Below, one piece after another: positions 35,676-45,746 of a stretch of 64,000 nucleotides of DNA. A program made the position numbers and the translations under genes. The stretch lies in the NCBI RefSeq assembly GCF_019443405.1, contig NZ_CP080376.1:558001-622000 (forward strand), written 5' to 3'. The notes below the pieces were generated by a model. It ran no database searches and was not told the DNA's origin. It saw only the letters and a list, made by a program, of their open reading frames with translations. The stretch's first letter is position 1; the number at the start of each line of letters is the position of its first letter. Origin of the DNA: Brevundimonas sp. PAMC22021. Lineage in GTDB: Bacteria > Pseudomonadota > Alphaproteobacteria > Caulobacterales > Caulobacteraceae.

Positions 35676-36107
35676 ATGAACCGACTGACCCTGACCGCCG
35701 TCGCCGCCCTGGCCGTGCTGGGCGCCGCCGCCTGCTCCGACCGCGAGGACGACGTGGTCCAGCCGCCGGCCGCCGGCGCCGCGCCCGAGCCGGTCACCGA
35801 GACCCAGGCCCAGGTCGCCCAGACCCAGGCTGCCGTCGCCTTCGGCATGACCCGCCAGCAGCTGGAGGACGCCGACCTGTTGTCGGCCCAGGGCAACACC
35901 GACCTCGGCGATGTCGAGACCCTGGTTTTGGACGCGAACGGCGCCCTGACCGGCATCGTGGTCGAGCTGGAAGGCCCCGGCGATCCCAAGGTCGTGGTGC
36001 CCGTCGCGCAAGTCAGTTCGGTCGATCAGAACAGCGAAAAGGACCTGACCACCACCCTGACCGCCGCCCAGCTTCAGGCTCTCCCCGCCTGGACGCCGCA
36101 GGGCTGA
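35676..36107 (+). CDS. small lipoprotein with PRC-barrel-like domain
   Basis: A 143-aa secreted protein. Signal peptide with lipobox AAAC, lipidated Cys20. After an Ala/Pro/Glu linker, residues about 60-125 (LLSAQGNTDLGDVETLVLDANGALTGIVVELEG) resemble the PRC-barrel fold (recurrent strand pattern, G-x-V-E-D-L-hydrophobic). AAGGA seven bases before the ATG. Function unknown; possibly envelope-stress related. Confidence 0.75.
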   Translation: MNRLTLTAVAALAVLGAAACSDREDDVVQPPAAGAAPEPVTETQAQVAQTQAAVAFGMTRQQLEDADLLSAQGNTDLGDVETLVLDANGALTGIVVELEGPGDPKVVVPVAQVSSVDQNSEKDLTTTLTAAQLQALPAWTPQG

Positions 36108-36179
36108 GGATGGGTTAAGGCGGGTGTAAGCTTGTCGGCCGCTTGACCGCTCCTCACCGGGCGGTCATTGCCGCTGATC

Positions 36180-37454
<1,275 letters not shown>

Positions 37455-37517
37455 CGCGTCAGTCCAACGACGCGGCGGCGCTCCCTGTCTTGTCCACGGC
37501 GCTCGCTTGCCTGATGA

Positions 37518-38312
37518 TCAGTGTCGCGTAACCATGGTGCGGCGCATCTCCACCGCTTCCAATCTGTCGATGCCCTTCAACAGAACGATCCAGGACCGCC
37601 CATCCGGCGCGGAATAGTCGAAGCTTATCTCCGCTTCCGGCCAGCGATTGTCGATGACGGGCTGCATGGTGCGCACCTGAACGCCGTTGCGCACGGGCTC
37701 ATTGCGGAAGACTGTGTTCTGCAGATTGATCGCCAGCAGCTGATCCAACGGCAGATTGGCCAAGGCTCTTCGATGATTGGAGCAGGCGCCGCGTGTCTCG
37801 GAAGTGCAGCTGATCTCGAAACCCAGCCGCCTGCGCCCCGCAGCCTGCTTCATCGCGTCCGTCAGTCGCGTGAGCATTAGCAACGTCGCTTCGGTCTGGG
37901 CGTGGCTCGACCCGATCCATCCCTTGACCGACTGGCAGGTCTCGTCGGTCGCTTGCTGAGGGTAGGTCGGCGCGTAATGGGCGGTGGTGGTGAACGTCTC
38001 CAGCTGCAGCAAGGTGTCATCGGGAGCGTAGTTGGTGTCAGCCTTGGGGGCGCTCGCACCACCGATGTGAACCGTACGCCGGCACAATCCTGCAGCATGT
38101 ACGACAGGGCGTTCCCACAGTCCGATGAAGTATCTCTGGCCGGGGCTCCATTTCTTGCGGATATATCCGTCGGTGATCCGGCCGGCCACGTCCGGGGGAA
38201 GCACGCGTGGAGCCAGTACAACGGGGTCCGCGTTCCTGACCTCACCGAGGGGCAGGGTTTCCGTCGCCTGCGTCGAAGCGCCAAGAACAAGAGCGGCCAT
38301 GAAGCCAAGCAT
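37518..38312 (-). CDS. unknown secreted protein
   Basis: A 264-aa protein with an N-terminal signal (MLGFMAALVLGASTQATE). The mature part contains several cysteines (GLCRRTVHIGG, DETCQSVKGW, EISCTSETRGACSNHR), suggesting disulfides, and ends with SFDYSAPDGRSWIVLLKGIDRLEAVEMRR. I do not recognise a domain. Its base composition is a little lower in GC than the neighbours. It lies alone between convergent purD and the L,D-transpeptidase gene. Confidence 0.75.
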   Translation of the reverse strand: MLGFMAALVLGASTQATETLPLGEVRNADPVVLAPRVLPPDVAGRITDGYIRKKWSPGQRYFIGLWERPVVHAAGLCRRTVHIGGASAPKADTNYAPDDTLLQLETFTTTAHYAPTYPQQATDETCQSVKGWIGSSHAQTEATLLMLTRLTDAMKQAAGRRRLGFEISCTSETRGACSNHRRALANLPLDQLLAINLQNTVFRNEPVRNGVQVRTMQPVIDNRWPEAEISFDYSAPDGRSWIVLLKGIDRLEAVEMRRTMVTRH

Positions 38313-38416
38313 GCGGTTCTCCTGCTACCCGAGGCAGGGTCGCATGGAGCCGCAAGGCTGACAATCGGGGTTCATTTCGCCGGAACAGCGGAGATCAATC
38401 CCGGCCGGTCTCCGGC

Positions 38417-39112
38417 CTACGCCCAGGCGAACAGCAATCGGCCTTCGCCCATGCGCTCGCGCAGGGCCGGCAGGTCGGCGTGGGCGACGGAGAAGCAGCC
38501 GTAGGAGCGGCCGAGCTTGCCTTCGCGGGCCAGGAAGCCGGGATCGGCGTAGTCGGCGCCGTGGATGATGATGGCGCGTTCGCGGGCGCGGTCGTTGGAA
38601 TACTCCAGGCCGTCCAGCAGCACGTTCGGCCCCTGTTGCGAACCCCAACTGGCGCCGGCGGTGGCGAAGGCGCCGACCGAGGACATGTTGCTGTCCGGCG
38701 TGTTGGAGAAGCGCTGGGCGTAGCCCGAGTGCGCCGGGTCCGATCCCCGCCCGTGGCAGGTGCGCAGCACCGTGACCTGGCCGCCGACCATGTCGACCTC
38801 GTACAGCCGCTCGTCGCCCGAGTATTTCTGGAAATCGACCAGATACATCCGGTCGCGCAGGGGAATGCGCTTGTGGTGGACGTCCAGGGCGGCGACCGCG
38901 CGCTCCATCAGTTCCTTGCGGACCTGTCCACGCGGGTCGAGCGGCGGCGCGGGCGTATGCGAGACGACGATGGAGGCGGGAGCCTGCGGAACCACGACAG
39001 GCGGCGCGACCGGCGCCTGGGCCTGGGTGATCAGCGGGGTGGCCTGTCCGGTGGCGCAGCCCGCCAGCATGGCCGATCCGCCCAGGATCAGCCCTCGTCT
39101 CGATAGCCGCAT
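38417..39112 (-). CDS. L,D-transpeptidase catalytic-domain lipoprotein (YkuD_2 family)
   Basis: A 231-aa protein. N-terminus MRLSRRGLILGGSAMLAGC combines a twin-arginine-like start and a lipobox, so it is probably a lipoprotein at the envelope. The catalytic segment AIIIHGADYADPGFLAREGK...RSYGCFSVAHAD holds the His and the Cys (SxGCF) typical of murein L,D-transpeptidase catalytic-domain (YkuD_2) proteins. Such enzymes cross-link or modify peptidoglycan. ATG at 39112 with GAGGG six bases upstream; an 18-codon upstream extension is rejected. Confidence 0.85.
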   Translation of the reverse strand: MRLSRRGLILGGSAMLAGCATGQATPLITQAQAPVAPPVVVPQAPASIVVSHTPAPPLDPRGQVRKELMERAVAALDVHHKRIPLRDRMYLVDFQKYSGDERLYEVDMVGGQVTVLRTCHGRGSDPAHSGYAQRFSNTPDSNMSSVGAFATAGASWGSQQGPNVLLDGLEYSNDRARERAIIIHGADYADPGFLAREGKLGRSYGCFSVAHADLPALRERMGEGRLLFAWA

Positions 39113-39318
39113 GCGACGCCCTCGTTGCGGTTGTTCTTGGGCGTGTTGTTTCAAACAGTCGCCCACGGAGCAACCTGAGCCATAGTCCCAGTCGGCGCGC
39201 CAAGGCCTTGAATACCGTCACAATCTTGCCGATCGCGCGTCATGCTGCGCTGAAGCTTCCGATCAGCGAACTGACACCTCTCACGCCGAAACTCAGCAAT
39301 GCCGGGCTTTGGTGTAGG

Positions 39319-40440
39319 TCACCGCGCGTGGACATCGACGCGCGAATACGGCGGGCTCGCCATCCCGGACGCCGGGCGCTGACCAGATAAAACTTTCGTG
39401 AGCGGGGAACTTTTTGCGGTTTTTAGCGGTGCGGCAGCCAGGTTGGCGAGCAGGAAGCGGATGAACGCCGGCTCGTTTTCGAAGCACGCCACGACCGGCC
39501 AGGCGGTGACGCTCTGGCGTTGATCGGCATCGAGCCGCACCCAATCCTTTTCGGTGGTGATCAGGCCGGCGTCGAACGCAGCCGCGCGGTCGTGCAGAAA
39601 GGCGATGTCCTCGCCTCGATAGGGCGCGTGGTCGGGAAAGGGGACAAAGTCCACAAGGTCGGCGCCGGCGGCCTTCAGCGCCCGCTCGACCTTCCAGGGC
39701 TTGGCGATGCCCGCGAAGCCGACCAAGGGACCGGGAGGCGGCGGATCGACGGCCCGCAGCTGCGCAACGAAGACGGGCAGATCGCCGAAGCCGGCCAGCA
39801 GTTCGCCGCTGACCTCGTCTGCGTCCGTCGGCGCGATCACGATCACAGCGTCCGCGCGGGCGAGGCCGGCCGCCAGCGGCTCTCGCATCGGCCCCGACGG
39901 AAACACCGAGCCGTCGCCGAACGGCCATTCGTCGCCCCGCGTCTCGCCGTCCACGACGACGAGGCTGACGGTCTTCTTCAGCGTCGGGTTCTGGTGGCCG
40001 TCGTCCAGGACCACGACATCAGCCCCGCTGTCCGCCGCCGCGCGCGCTCCGGCCGCCCGGTCGCGCGCGATCCAGGCGGGCGATCCTTGCGCCAGCATCA
40101 GCGGCTCGTCGCCGACGTCGGCGGCCGAATGGCGTTGCAGATCGACCCGCACCGGCCCCGCCAGCCGACCGCCATGGCCGCGCGACAGCGCCTGCGCCTC
40201 GACGCGCTGCTCGCGCAGCAGGCGCAGCACCTCGCGCGCGATCGGGGTCTTGCCCGACCCGCCAACCGTCAGATTGCCGACCGAGATCACGGCGCAACCG
40301 GGATCGATGGGCGCGGCGTTCCGGATGCGCCGCGCCGTCTCGGCCGCCCAGATCCAGCCCAGCGGCTTCAGCAAAAATCGCGTCACCGGCGCATGGCTGC
40401 GGTCGCGGCGATACCACCACTCGGGCGTCTTCAGCTTCAC
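39319..40440 (-). CDS. lpxK: tetraacyldisaccharide 4'-kinase LpxK
   Basis: LpxK (373 aa) phosphorylates the lipid A disaccharide at the 4' position on the cytoplasmic face of the inner membrane. Walker A VGNLTVGGSGKTP and the DVVVLDDGHQNP motif are clear; ITTEKDWVRLDAD follows. The GTG start overlaps the waaA stop. Odd: the recognisable domain ends at about residue 335 (IRFLLANLA) and is followed by some 35 residues with no family resemblance (serine/proline-rich, ending SRVDVHAR), perhaps from loss of the original stop. Last gene of the lipid A operon. Confidence 0.9.
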   Translation of the reverse strand: MKLKTPEWWYRRDRSHAPVTRFLLKPLGWIWAAETARRIRNAAPIDPGCAVISVGNLTVGGSGKTPIAREVLRLLREQRVEAQALSRGHGGRLAGPVRVDLQRHSAADVGDEPLMLAQGSPAWIARDRAAGARAAADSGADVVVLDDGHQNPTLKKTVSLVVVDGETRGDEWPFGDGSVFPSGPMREPLAAGLARADAVIVIAPTDADEVSGELLAGFGDLPVFVAQLRAVDPPPPGPLVGFAGIAKPWKVERALKAAGADLVDFVPFPDHAPYRGEDIAFLHDRAAAFDAGLITTEKDWVRLDADQRQSVTAWPVVACFENEPAFIRFLLANLAAAPLKTAKSSPLTKVLSGQRPASGMASPPYSRVDVHAR

Positions 40441-41732
40441 AGCCGGCCCCTCGCGGGCGGGGGCGGCAGCAGCGGCTGCAGCACGGCCCACAACCGGTCC
40501 AGCCCCGACGCCGCATCGGCCGCCGCACGCCGGGCGCGCTCGCCCATGGCCTTGGCCGCCGGCGGATTGGCGAGCAGCGGCGCGATGACGCCGGGCAGGT
40601 CGTCGAAGCCGCCGATCTGGATCAGGCCGCCCGCCTCGACCATGGCCGCATTCACCGCCGTCCAGTTGGCTCCGTCCGGCCCCGTGACCACCGGCTTGCC
40701 CAGCCGCGCGGGCTCCAGAGGATTGTGCCCGCCCAGCGTCAGCCGTCCCAGCACCGGCCCGAACGATCCGCCCAGCACCACCACATCCGCCAGCCGAAGA
40801 AACAGCCCCATCTCGTTCAGCGTATCGGCGATGTAGACGCCGGCGCCCTCGATAGCTTCGCCGCGCGAGCGCAGGCCCGCCTGGTGACCGCGCATTCGCA
40901 GGGTCTCGACGATGTCGGCGCCGCGCTCGGGATGGCGCGGCAGGACGATCAGGCAGGGTTGGCCGGGCAGGGCGCTCAGGGCCTCGACCATCGCGACCTC
41001 CTCGTCCTCATGGGTGCTGGCGGCCAGCACCACCGGCCGGTCGCCGATGGCGGCGCTGAGGCGGCTGAAGACGGCGGCGTCGTGGGGCAGGGGCGCGCCG
41101 GCGAGCTTCAGATTGGCGAGGCCGTCGACATGGGCGCCGAGCCCCCGCAGGCGCTCGGCCGAGACCTCGTCCTGCGGCAGGACGGCGTCGAACGCGCCCA
41201 GGAGATGGGCCGCCGACCGCGGAAAGCGCGCCCAGCCGTCCGCCGTCTTCTGCGTGATCCGCGCCGACACAAGCGCGAGCCGCACGCCGCGCGCCCGCGC
41301 CCTCAGCAGCAGGTTGGGCCACAGCTCGCTTTCGACGAACACGCCCAGCAACGGTCGCCAGTGATCCAGGAAGGCGTCCACGGCGCCCGGCGCATCAACC
41401 GGCGGGAACTGGTGGATGACCGCTGTCGGCATTCGTTCGCGCAGGATGGCGGCCGAGGTCACGGTGCCGGACGTGACCAGCAGGCGCAGGTCCGGCCGAT
41501 CGCGCGACAGCCGCTCGATCAGAGGCAGCAGCGACAGGGTCTCGCCGACGCTGGCGCCGTGTAGCCAGACCAGATCGCCGCTCGGTCGCGCGACCGTGGC
41601 GATCCCCAGCCGCTCGTCCACCCGCGCCTGGTCCTCCTTGCCCCGCCGCACGCGCGCGTCCAGCAGGCGCGGCGCCAAGGGCTCCAGCATCCGCGTCAGC
41701 CAGCGATAGGCGATCAGCGGCAGCGGCGTCAT
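40437..41732 (-). CDS. waaA: 3-deoxy-D-manno-octulosonic acid transferase WaaA
   Basis: WaaA/KdtA (431 aa, GT30) adds KDO to lipid A precursor. N-terminal anchor (MTPLPLIAYRWLTRMLEPLAP), then WLHGASVGETLSLLPLIERL with the catalytic glutamate, VESELWPNLLLRA, VVLAASTHEDEE and the nucleotide-site region GGHNPLEPARLGKPVVTGP. ATG at 41732 overlaps the previous gene's stop (ATGA); its own stop overlaps lpxK (GTGA), so the operon is tightly coupled. Confidence 0.95.
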   Translation of the reverse strand: MTPLPLIAYRWLTRMLEPLAPRLLDARVRRGKEDQARVDERLGIATVARPSGDLVWLHGASVGETLSLLPLIERLSRDRPDLRLLVTSGTVTSAAILRERMPTAVIHQFPPVDAPGAVDAFLDHWRPLLGVFVESELWPNLLLRARARGVRLALVSARITQKTADGWARFPRSAAHLLGAFDAVLPQDEVSAERLRGLGAHVDGLANLKLAGAPLPHDAAVFSRLSAAIGDRPVVLAASTHEDEEVAMVEALSALPGQPCLIVLPRHPERGADIVETLRMRGHQAGLRSRGEAIEGAGVYIADTLNEMGLFLRLADVVVLGGSFGPVLGRLTLGGHNPLEPARLGKPVVTGPDGANWTAVNAAMVEAGGLIQIGGFDDLPGVIAPLLANPPAAKAMGERARRAAADAASGLDRLWAVLQPLLPPPPARGRL

Positions 41733-42412
41733 GGCTTCAGCCCGGTGATGGCGTCGGCCCGCGCCTCGACCGCGTTCAGGCGCCGGGTCCAGTCGGCGAC
41801 CACCGCCTCCATGTCGCCGTTCCCGGGAAAGCGGTCGCGGTCCCAGACGATGGCGCCGCGCCCGAACGGCAGGGGCAGCACCGCGCGGTCCCAGCTGTTC
41901 AGCCGAATCGCGGGCGAACAGCTCATGCCGATGAACAGCACGGGCGCCTTGGACATCCGCGCCATCAGCGGCAGGCCCTCTCCCATCTGGTTGGCCGGAC
42001 CGCGCGGACCGTCCGGCGTGACGGCCAGGCCGCCGTTCTTCAGCTGGCGCAGCGCCTCGCGGAAGGCCTGCGCGCCGCCCTTGGCGCGTTCGGGCGCGTC
42101 CTTGCGGCCGGTTGAGCCATGGATGGCGGGAAAGCCCTGGCGCGCCACGGCCTTGGCGATGAACTGCCCGTCGGGGCTGAGCGAGATCAGCGCCTTGGCC
42201 GGCGTCGCTCGGTCCAGCGGCCAGCAGGCGGGCGACAGGCCGATGCGCGAATGCCAGAACACGGCGAGCACGCCGCCGTCCCGCGCCCACACCTCTTCGG
42301 CGACGTCCTGGTTCTCGTAGGTCCAGCGGATGGTGCGAAAGCAGAACCGCATCCATGCGGCCAGCACAAAGGACAGCGTCGCCTGGACGGCGCGTATGCG
42401 CAGCGGCCGCAT
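41729..42412 (-). CDS. DUF374 lysophospholipid acyltransferase-like protein
   Basis: A 227-aa protein of the lysophospholipid-acyltransferase-like DUF374 family. The N-terminus is hydrophobic (about 8-26). The family core is VLAVFWHSRIGLSPACW, ISLSPDGQFIAKAVARQGFPAIHGSTGRKD, and LAVTPDGPRGP, with H in FWHSR as the likely catalytic base. In this operon it probably acts on lipid A or a related acyl chain. It starts 4 bases after the ABC transporter gene. Confidence 0.85.
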   Translation of the reverse strand: MRPLRIRAVQATLSFVLAAWMRFCFRTIRWTYENQDVAEEVWARDGGVLAVFWHSRIGLSPACWPLDRATPAKALISLSPDGQFIAKAVARQGFPAIHGSTGRKDAPERAKGGAQAFREALRQLKNGGLAVTPDGPRGPANQMGEGLPLMARMSKAPVLFIGMSCSPAIRLNSWDRAVLPLPFGRGAIVWDRDRFPGNGDMEAVVADWTRRLNAVEARADAITGLKP

Positions 42413-42415
42413 GGC

Positions 42416-44266
42416 TCAGGCCACCACAGCCACGGTCGGCCGCTCGCCGTCCAGCGACTGCTGGCGCGCCAGGCGCGAATAAAGGCCGCCGCGCAGGACC
42501 AGGGCGTCGTGCGTCCCTTCCTCGACCACGCGGCCGGCCTCCAGCACATAGATGCGGTCGGCGTTGCGCACGGTGGACAGGCGGTGGGCGATCATCAGGG
42601 TGGCGCGCCCCTGCATCAGCCGCTCGAGCGCCGCCTGGACCAGCGCCTCGCTTTCGGTGTCCAGCGCGCTGGTCGCCTCGTCCAGCAGCAGGATCGGCGC
42701 GTCCTTCAGAAAGGCGCGCGCGATGGCGATGCGCTGGCGCTGTCCGCCCGACAGCCGCACGCCGGCCTCGCCCGCGCGGGTCTCATAGCCCTGGGGCAGG
42801 GCCGTGATGAAGTCGTGCGCCGCCGCCGCGCGGGCCGCCGCCTCGATCTCGTCCTGGCTGGCGCCGTCGCGTCCATAGCCGATATTGGCCGCGATGGTGT
42901 CGTCGAACAGGAACGGCTCCTGCGTCACCAGGGCGATGCGGTCGCGCAGGTCCACGGTTTTCAGCGCGCGCACGTCGCGCCCGTTCACCGTCACCGCCCC
43001 GTCCGTCACGTCGTAGAAGCGCGGCAACAGCGACAAGACCGTGCTCTTGCCCCCGCCGGAAGGCCCGACCAGCGCCACCGTCTCGCCCGGCGCGACGCGG
43101 ATCGACACATCGCTCAGGGTCGGCGCGCCTGACGGGGCATAGGCGAACGAGACCCGGTCAAAGCTCACCGTGGTCGGCCCGGCGGGCAGGGGGGCGGCGT
43201 CCGCCGCCTCGCGGATTTCGGGCTGGATATCGAGCGAGGCGAACAGGCGACGCGCTGCGGTCAGGCCCTCGCTCATGATGGTGGACAGGTTGGTGACCTG
43301 CCGCAGCGACTGGCCGGCGGCGAGCAGCAGGCCGATGAAGGCGGCGAACTCGCCCACGTTCATCACGCCCTGGCGCGCCTGCCAGCCGGCGAAGGTGATC
43401 ACGGCGGCGACGACGCAATAGGCCACCATGTCGCTGACGGGGCCGGCCAGGGCGCGGGCGTTGGCGCCCTTGATGACGTGGCGCTGGCGGCGGCGAACGA
43501 CCTCGGCCACGCGCGCCTCCTCGGCCGCCTCGCGGTTCTCGATCTTGATCAGGCGGACCCCGTCCAGATTCTCCATCAGGGCGGTGGACAGGGCCTCGCT
43601 TTCGACCATGGCGCCCGCGGCGGCCTTGCGGGTGCGCTTGCCGAAGGTCCGCAGCACCAGCGACACGACGGGAATGGCCAGCAGCACCACCGCCGTCAGC
43701 CGCCAGTCGATCCACGCCATGTAGAGCAGCACGGCGATCAGCGTCAGCCCGTGCTGGGTGTAGCTGACCACGCCGGTCGTAAACGCCTCTCGCACCAGGT
43801 TGGCGTCGTAAAGGACGGTGGAGACAAAGGCGCCGGAATGCTGGCTGCGCAGGCGCGCCAAGTCGGCCCGGATCATGGCCGCGAACAGCCGCACCTGAAT
43901 GTCGCCGACGATGCCATGGCCGATCCGGTTGACCAGCCGCGCCTGGGTCGACGTCGCCAGCGTCCTCAGCATCGCCGTGCCGACAATGGCGATAGGGATC
44001 CACAGCAGCGCCTGGTTCTCGGTCAGGCTGATCAGGTTGAACAGCCGCACCGACCCGCCGCCCGGCACGAACAGGCCGTTGATCGCCGGCTCCAGCAACC
44101 CCAGCAGCGCGGCCGACAGTCCCCCCGCCGCCGCCGCGCACGCCATGCCGGTCAGCAGGGCGGCCTTGTTGTCGGACAGATACTCGCGCCAGATGCGCGC
44201 GATCAGCGCCCACAAGGGCGCGTCCGCCGGCGTTCCGGCAGGGGTTGAAGGAGAAGCCGCACTCAT
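42416..44266 (-). CDS. ABC transporter ATPase-permease, MsbA-like
   Basis: A 616-aa fused transporter: six transmembrane helices in residues about 30-320, then the ATPase domain (from about 360). Walker A VGPSGGGKST, Q-loop LVTQEPFLFDD, signature LSGGQRQRIAIARAFL, Walker B ILLLDEATSALD, H-loop MIAHRLS. In front of the acyltransferase, waaA and lpxK it should be the lipid A-core flippase MsbA. The start at 44266 gives MSAASPSTPAG; an extension to 44314 is rejected. First gene of the lipid A operon. Confidence 0.92.
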   Translation of the reverse strand: MSAASPSTPAGTPADAPLWALIARIWREYLSDNKAALLTGMACAAAAGGLSAALLGLLEPAINGLFVPGGGSVRLFNLISLTENQALLWIPIAIVGTAMLRTLATSTQARLVNRIGHGIVGDIQVRLFAAMIRADLARLRSQHSGAFVSTVLYDANLVREAFTTGVVSYTQHGLTLIAVLLYMAWIDWRLTAVVLLAIPVVSLVLRTFGKRTRKAAAGAMVESEALSTALMENLDGVRLIKIENREAAEEARVAEVVRRRQRHVIKGANARALAGPVSDMVAYCVVAAVITFAGWQARQGVMNVGEFAAFIGLLLAAGQSLRQVTNLSTIMSEGLTAARRLFASLDIQPEIREAADAAPLPAGPTTVSFDRVSFAYAPSGAPTLSDVSIRVAPGETVALVGPSGGGKSTVLSLLPRFYDVTDGAVTVNGRDVRALKTVDLRDRIALVTQEPFLFDDTIAANIGYGRDGASQDEIEAAARAAAAHDFITALPQGYETRAGEAGVRLSGGQRQRIAIARAFLKDAPILLLDEATSALDTESEALVQAALERLMQGRATLMIAHRLSTVRNADRIYVLEAGRVVEEGTHDALVLRGGLYSRLARQQSLDGERPTVAVVA

Positions 44267-44332
44267 TGGCCTTCGGTCGGACGGTCCGCCGTCCAAGTCA
44301 ACCCGTGGCGACAACGGCGCAGGATGACTGCA

Positions 44333-44551
44333 TCAGCCCCACGGTCCCTTGCGCGCCGCCGGATCGACCGGCGGCTCTGGCGGCGCGGGCTTGCGTTCGG
44401 CAGGTGTCTTCGCGCGCCCGTCCCACTGCTTGAACCAGCGCGCATAGGCGGAGTGGCCTCGCAACGAGGCGACCAGCAGCACCAGCACCAGCAGCAGGCT
44501 GACCAGGCTCATGATCTGGCCGCCGTCGATAGGCTGTCCGAACAGGGTCAT
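44333..44551 (-). CDS. small membrane protein of unknown function
   Basis: A 72-aa protein with one hydrophobic helix (about residues 13-30, IMSLVSLLLVLVLLVASLRG), followed by a basic tail (ARWFKQWDGRAKTPAERKPAPPEPPVDPAARKGPWG). It stands 66 bases before the MsbA-like gene on the same strand and could be the first gene of its transcript. No known domain. Confidence 0.7.
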   Translation of the reverse strand: MTLFGQPIDGGQIMSLVSLLLVLVLLVASLRGHSAYARWFKQWDGRAKTPAERKPAPPEPPVDPAARKGPWG

Positions 44552-44615
44552 GGGCGAGGGTCTCCGGCGGGCGTCGATCCGAACCCAGCGCGCGCCGGGG
44601 CCGGCGGGTTCCCGA

Positions 44616-44858
44616 TCAGCCTTCCGCGTGCGGATCGATCAGCTTGTGCGCCGGCAGGATGAAGAAGCGCATGTGGGCGTTGTCGACCGTCGCCTGGGCG
44701 CGGGCCTTCCACACGCTCTTGGCCTCGTCATAGCTGCCGTAGACGCCGACATATTCCACCTGCGACAGGTCGCGGAAGACGTTCTCGTTCAGGGTGCGCA
44801 ACTCGCCGCCGAGGACGATGTAGAGCTCCTTGGCGGGAACGGTGTTCTGGGCGGTCAT
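44616..44858 (-). CDS. DUF4170 protein
   Basis: An 80-aa soluble protein with the DUF4170 pattern: LYIVLGGELRTLNENVFRDLSQVEYVGVYGSYDEAKSVWKARAQ and MRFFILPAHKLIDP. Function unknown; in Caulobacterales it often stands next to inositol-monophosphatase-like and lipid A genes, as here. No signal peptide or membrane helix. Confidence 0.85.
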   Translation of the reverse strand: MTAQNTVPAKELYIVLGGELRTLNENVFRDLSQVEYVGVYGSYDEAKSVWKARAQATVDNAHMRFFILPAHKLIDPHAEG

Positions 44859-44951
44859 GCGGAGGCGTCCTTGCAGGGGAGGGGCTTTTGGCGGGCGGCA
44901 TAGGCCCAGACGGCGAAAGGATCAACGCCGTGCGCGCCTATTCGCCTCGGT

Positions 44952-45746
44952 TCACGCCTGACCGCTCAGGTCCCCGCACCGTCGAATGATCTCCGCATGC
45001 AGGCCCGGCGCCGCGCAGACCAGGCTGTTCTGGCGCGGATCGGCCCGGTTGAAGCGCCAGGCGGCGCCGCGATGATCGCTGACGACCGCCCCCGCCTCCT
45101 CCGCGATCAGGGCGCCCGCCGCGACGTCCCAGTCCCACTTCGGCGCTAAGGCCAGGGCGGCGTCAAACGCGCCCGCCGCCACCAGCGCCATGCGATAGGC
45201 CAAGGCATTGCGGCTTTCGTAGCGCATCTCGGGCCACGGCTCGGCCCAGCGCGCGTCGCGGAAGATGCGGGCGTCGGCGAGAACGCGCGCATCCTCGAGC
45301 ATGCACGTCTGCGACGCGCGGATCGGCTGGTCGTTCAGGCGCGCGCCGCCGCCCCGCGTCGCCTCAAACGTCTCGTTCAGCGCGGGCGCATGGATGACCG
45401 CCGCGATCGGCTGGCCGTCTTCGATCACGGCGATGGGCACGCACCACCACGGCTTGCCTTTCATATAGGCCACGGTGCCGTCCACGGGATCGACCACGAA
45501 GATGCGCCGCTTGTTCAGACGCTCGGCCGAGTCCGCCGTCTCTTCCGACAGCCAGCCGTAGTCGGGTCGCGCCTCCAGCAGCCGCGCGCGCAGCATGGCG
45601 TCCACCTTCAGGTCGCCGCTGGTGACCGGCGACCCGCCGGCCTTGTTGTGGATCTTCAGCCCCCGCGCGCGCTCGGCCACCGCCAGGGCGCCCGCATCCA
45701 GCGCCGCCTGCCGGATCAGCTCAAGGTCAGCGTGAGCGTCCGTCAT
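44952..45746 (-). CDS. inositol monophosphatase family protein, CysQ-like
   Basis: A 264-aa metal-dependent phosphatase of the FIG superfamily, most likely 3'(2'),5'-bisphosphate nucleotidase (CysQ). Seen: GWLSEETADS, the metal-binding VDPVDGTVAYMKG and KWDWDVAAGALIAEEAGAVVSDH. The start overlaps the pmbA stop (ATGA), coupling them. Substrate (3'-phosphoadenosine phosphate or inositol phosphate) cannot be told by eye. Confidence 0.85.
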   Translation of the reverse strand: MTDAHADLELIRQAALDAGALAVAERARGLKIHNKAGGSPVTSGDLKVDAMLRARLLEARPDYGWLSEETADSAERLNKRRIFVVDPVDGTVAYMKGKPWWCVPIAVIEDGQPIAAVIHAPALNETFEATRGGGARLNDQPIRASQTCMLEDARVLADARIFRDARWAEPWPEMRYESRNALAYRMALVAAGAFDAALALAPKWDWDVAAGALIAEEAGAVVSDHRGAAWRFNRADPRQNSLVCAAPGLHAEIIRRCGDLSGQA

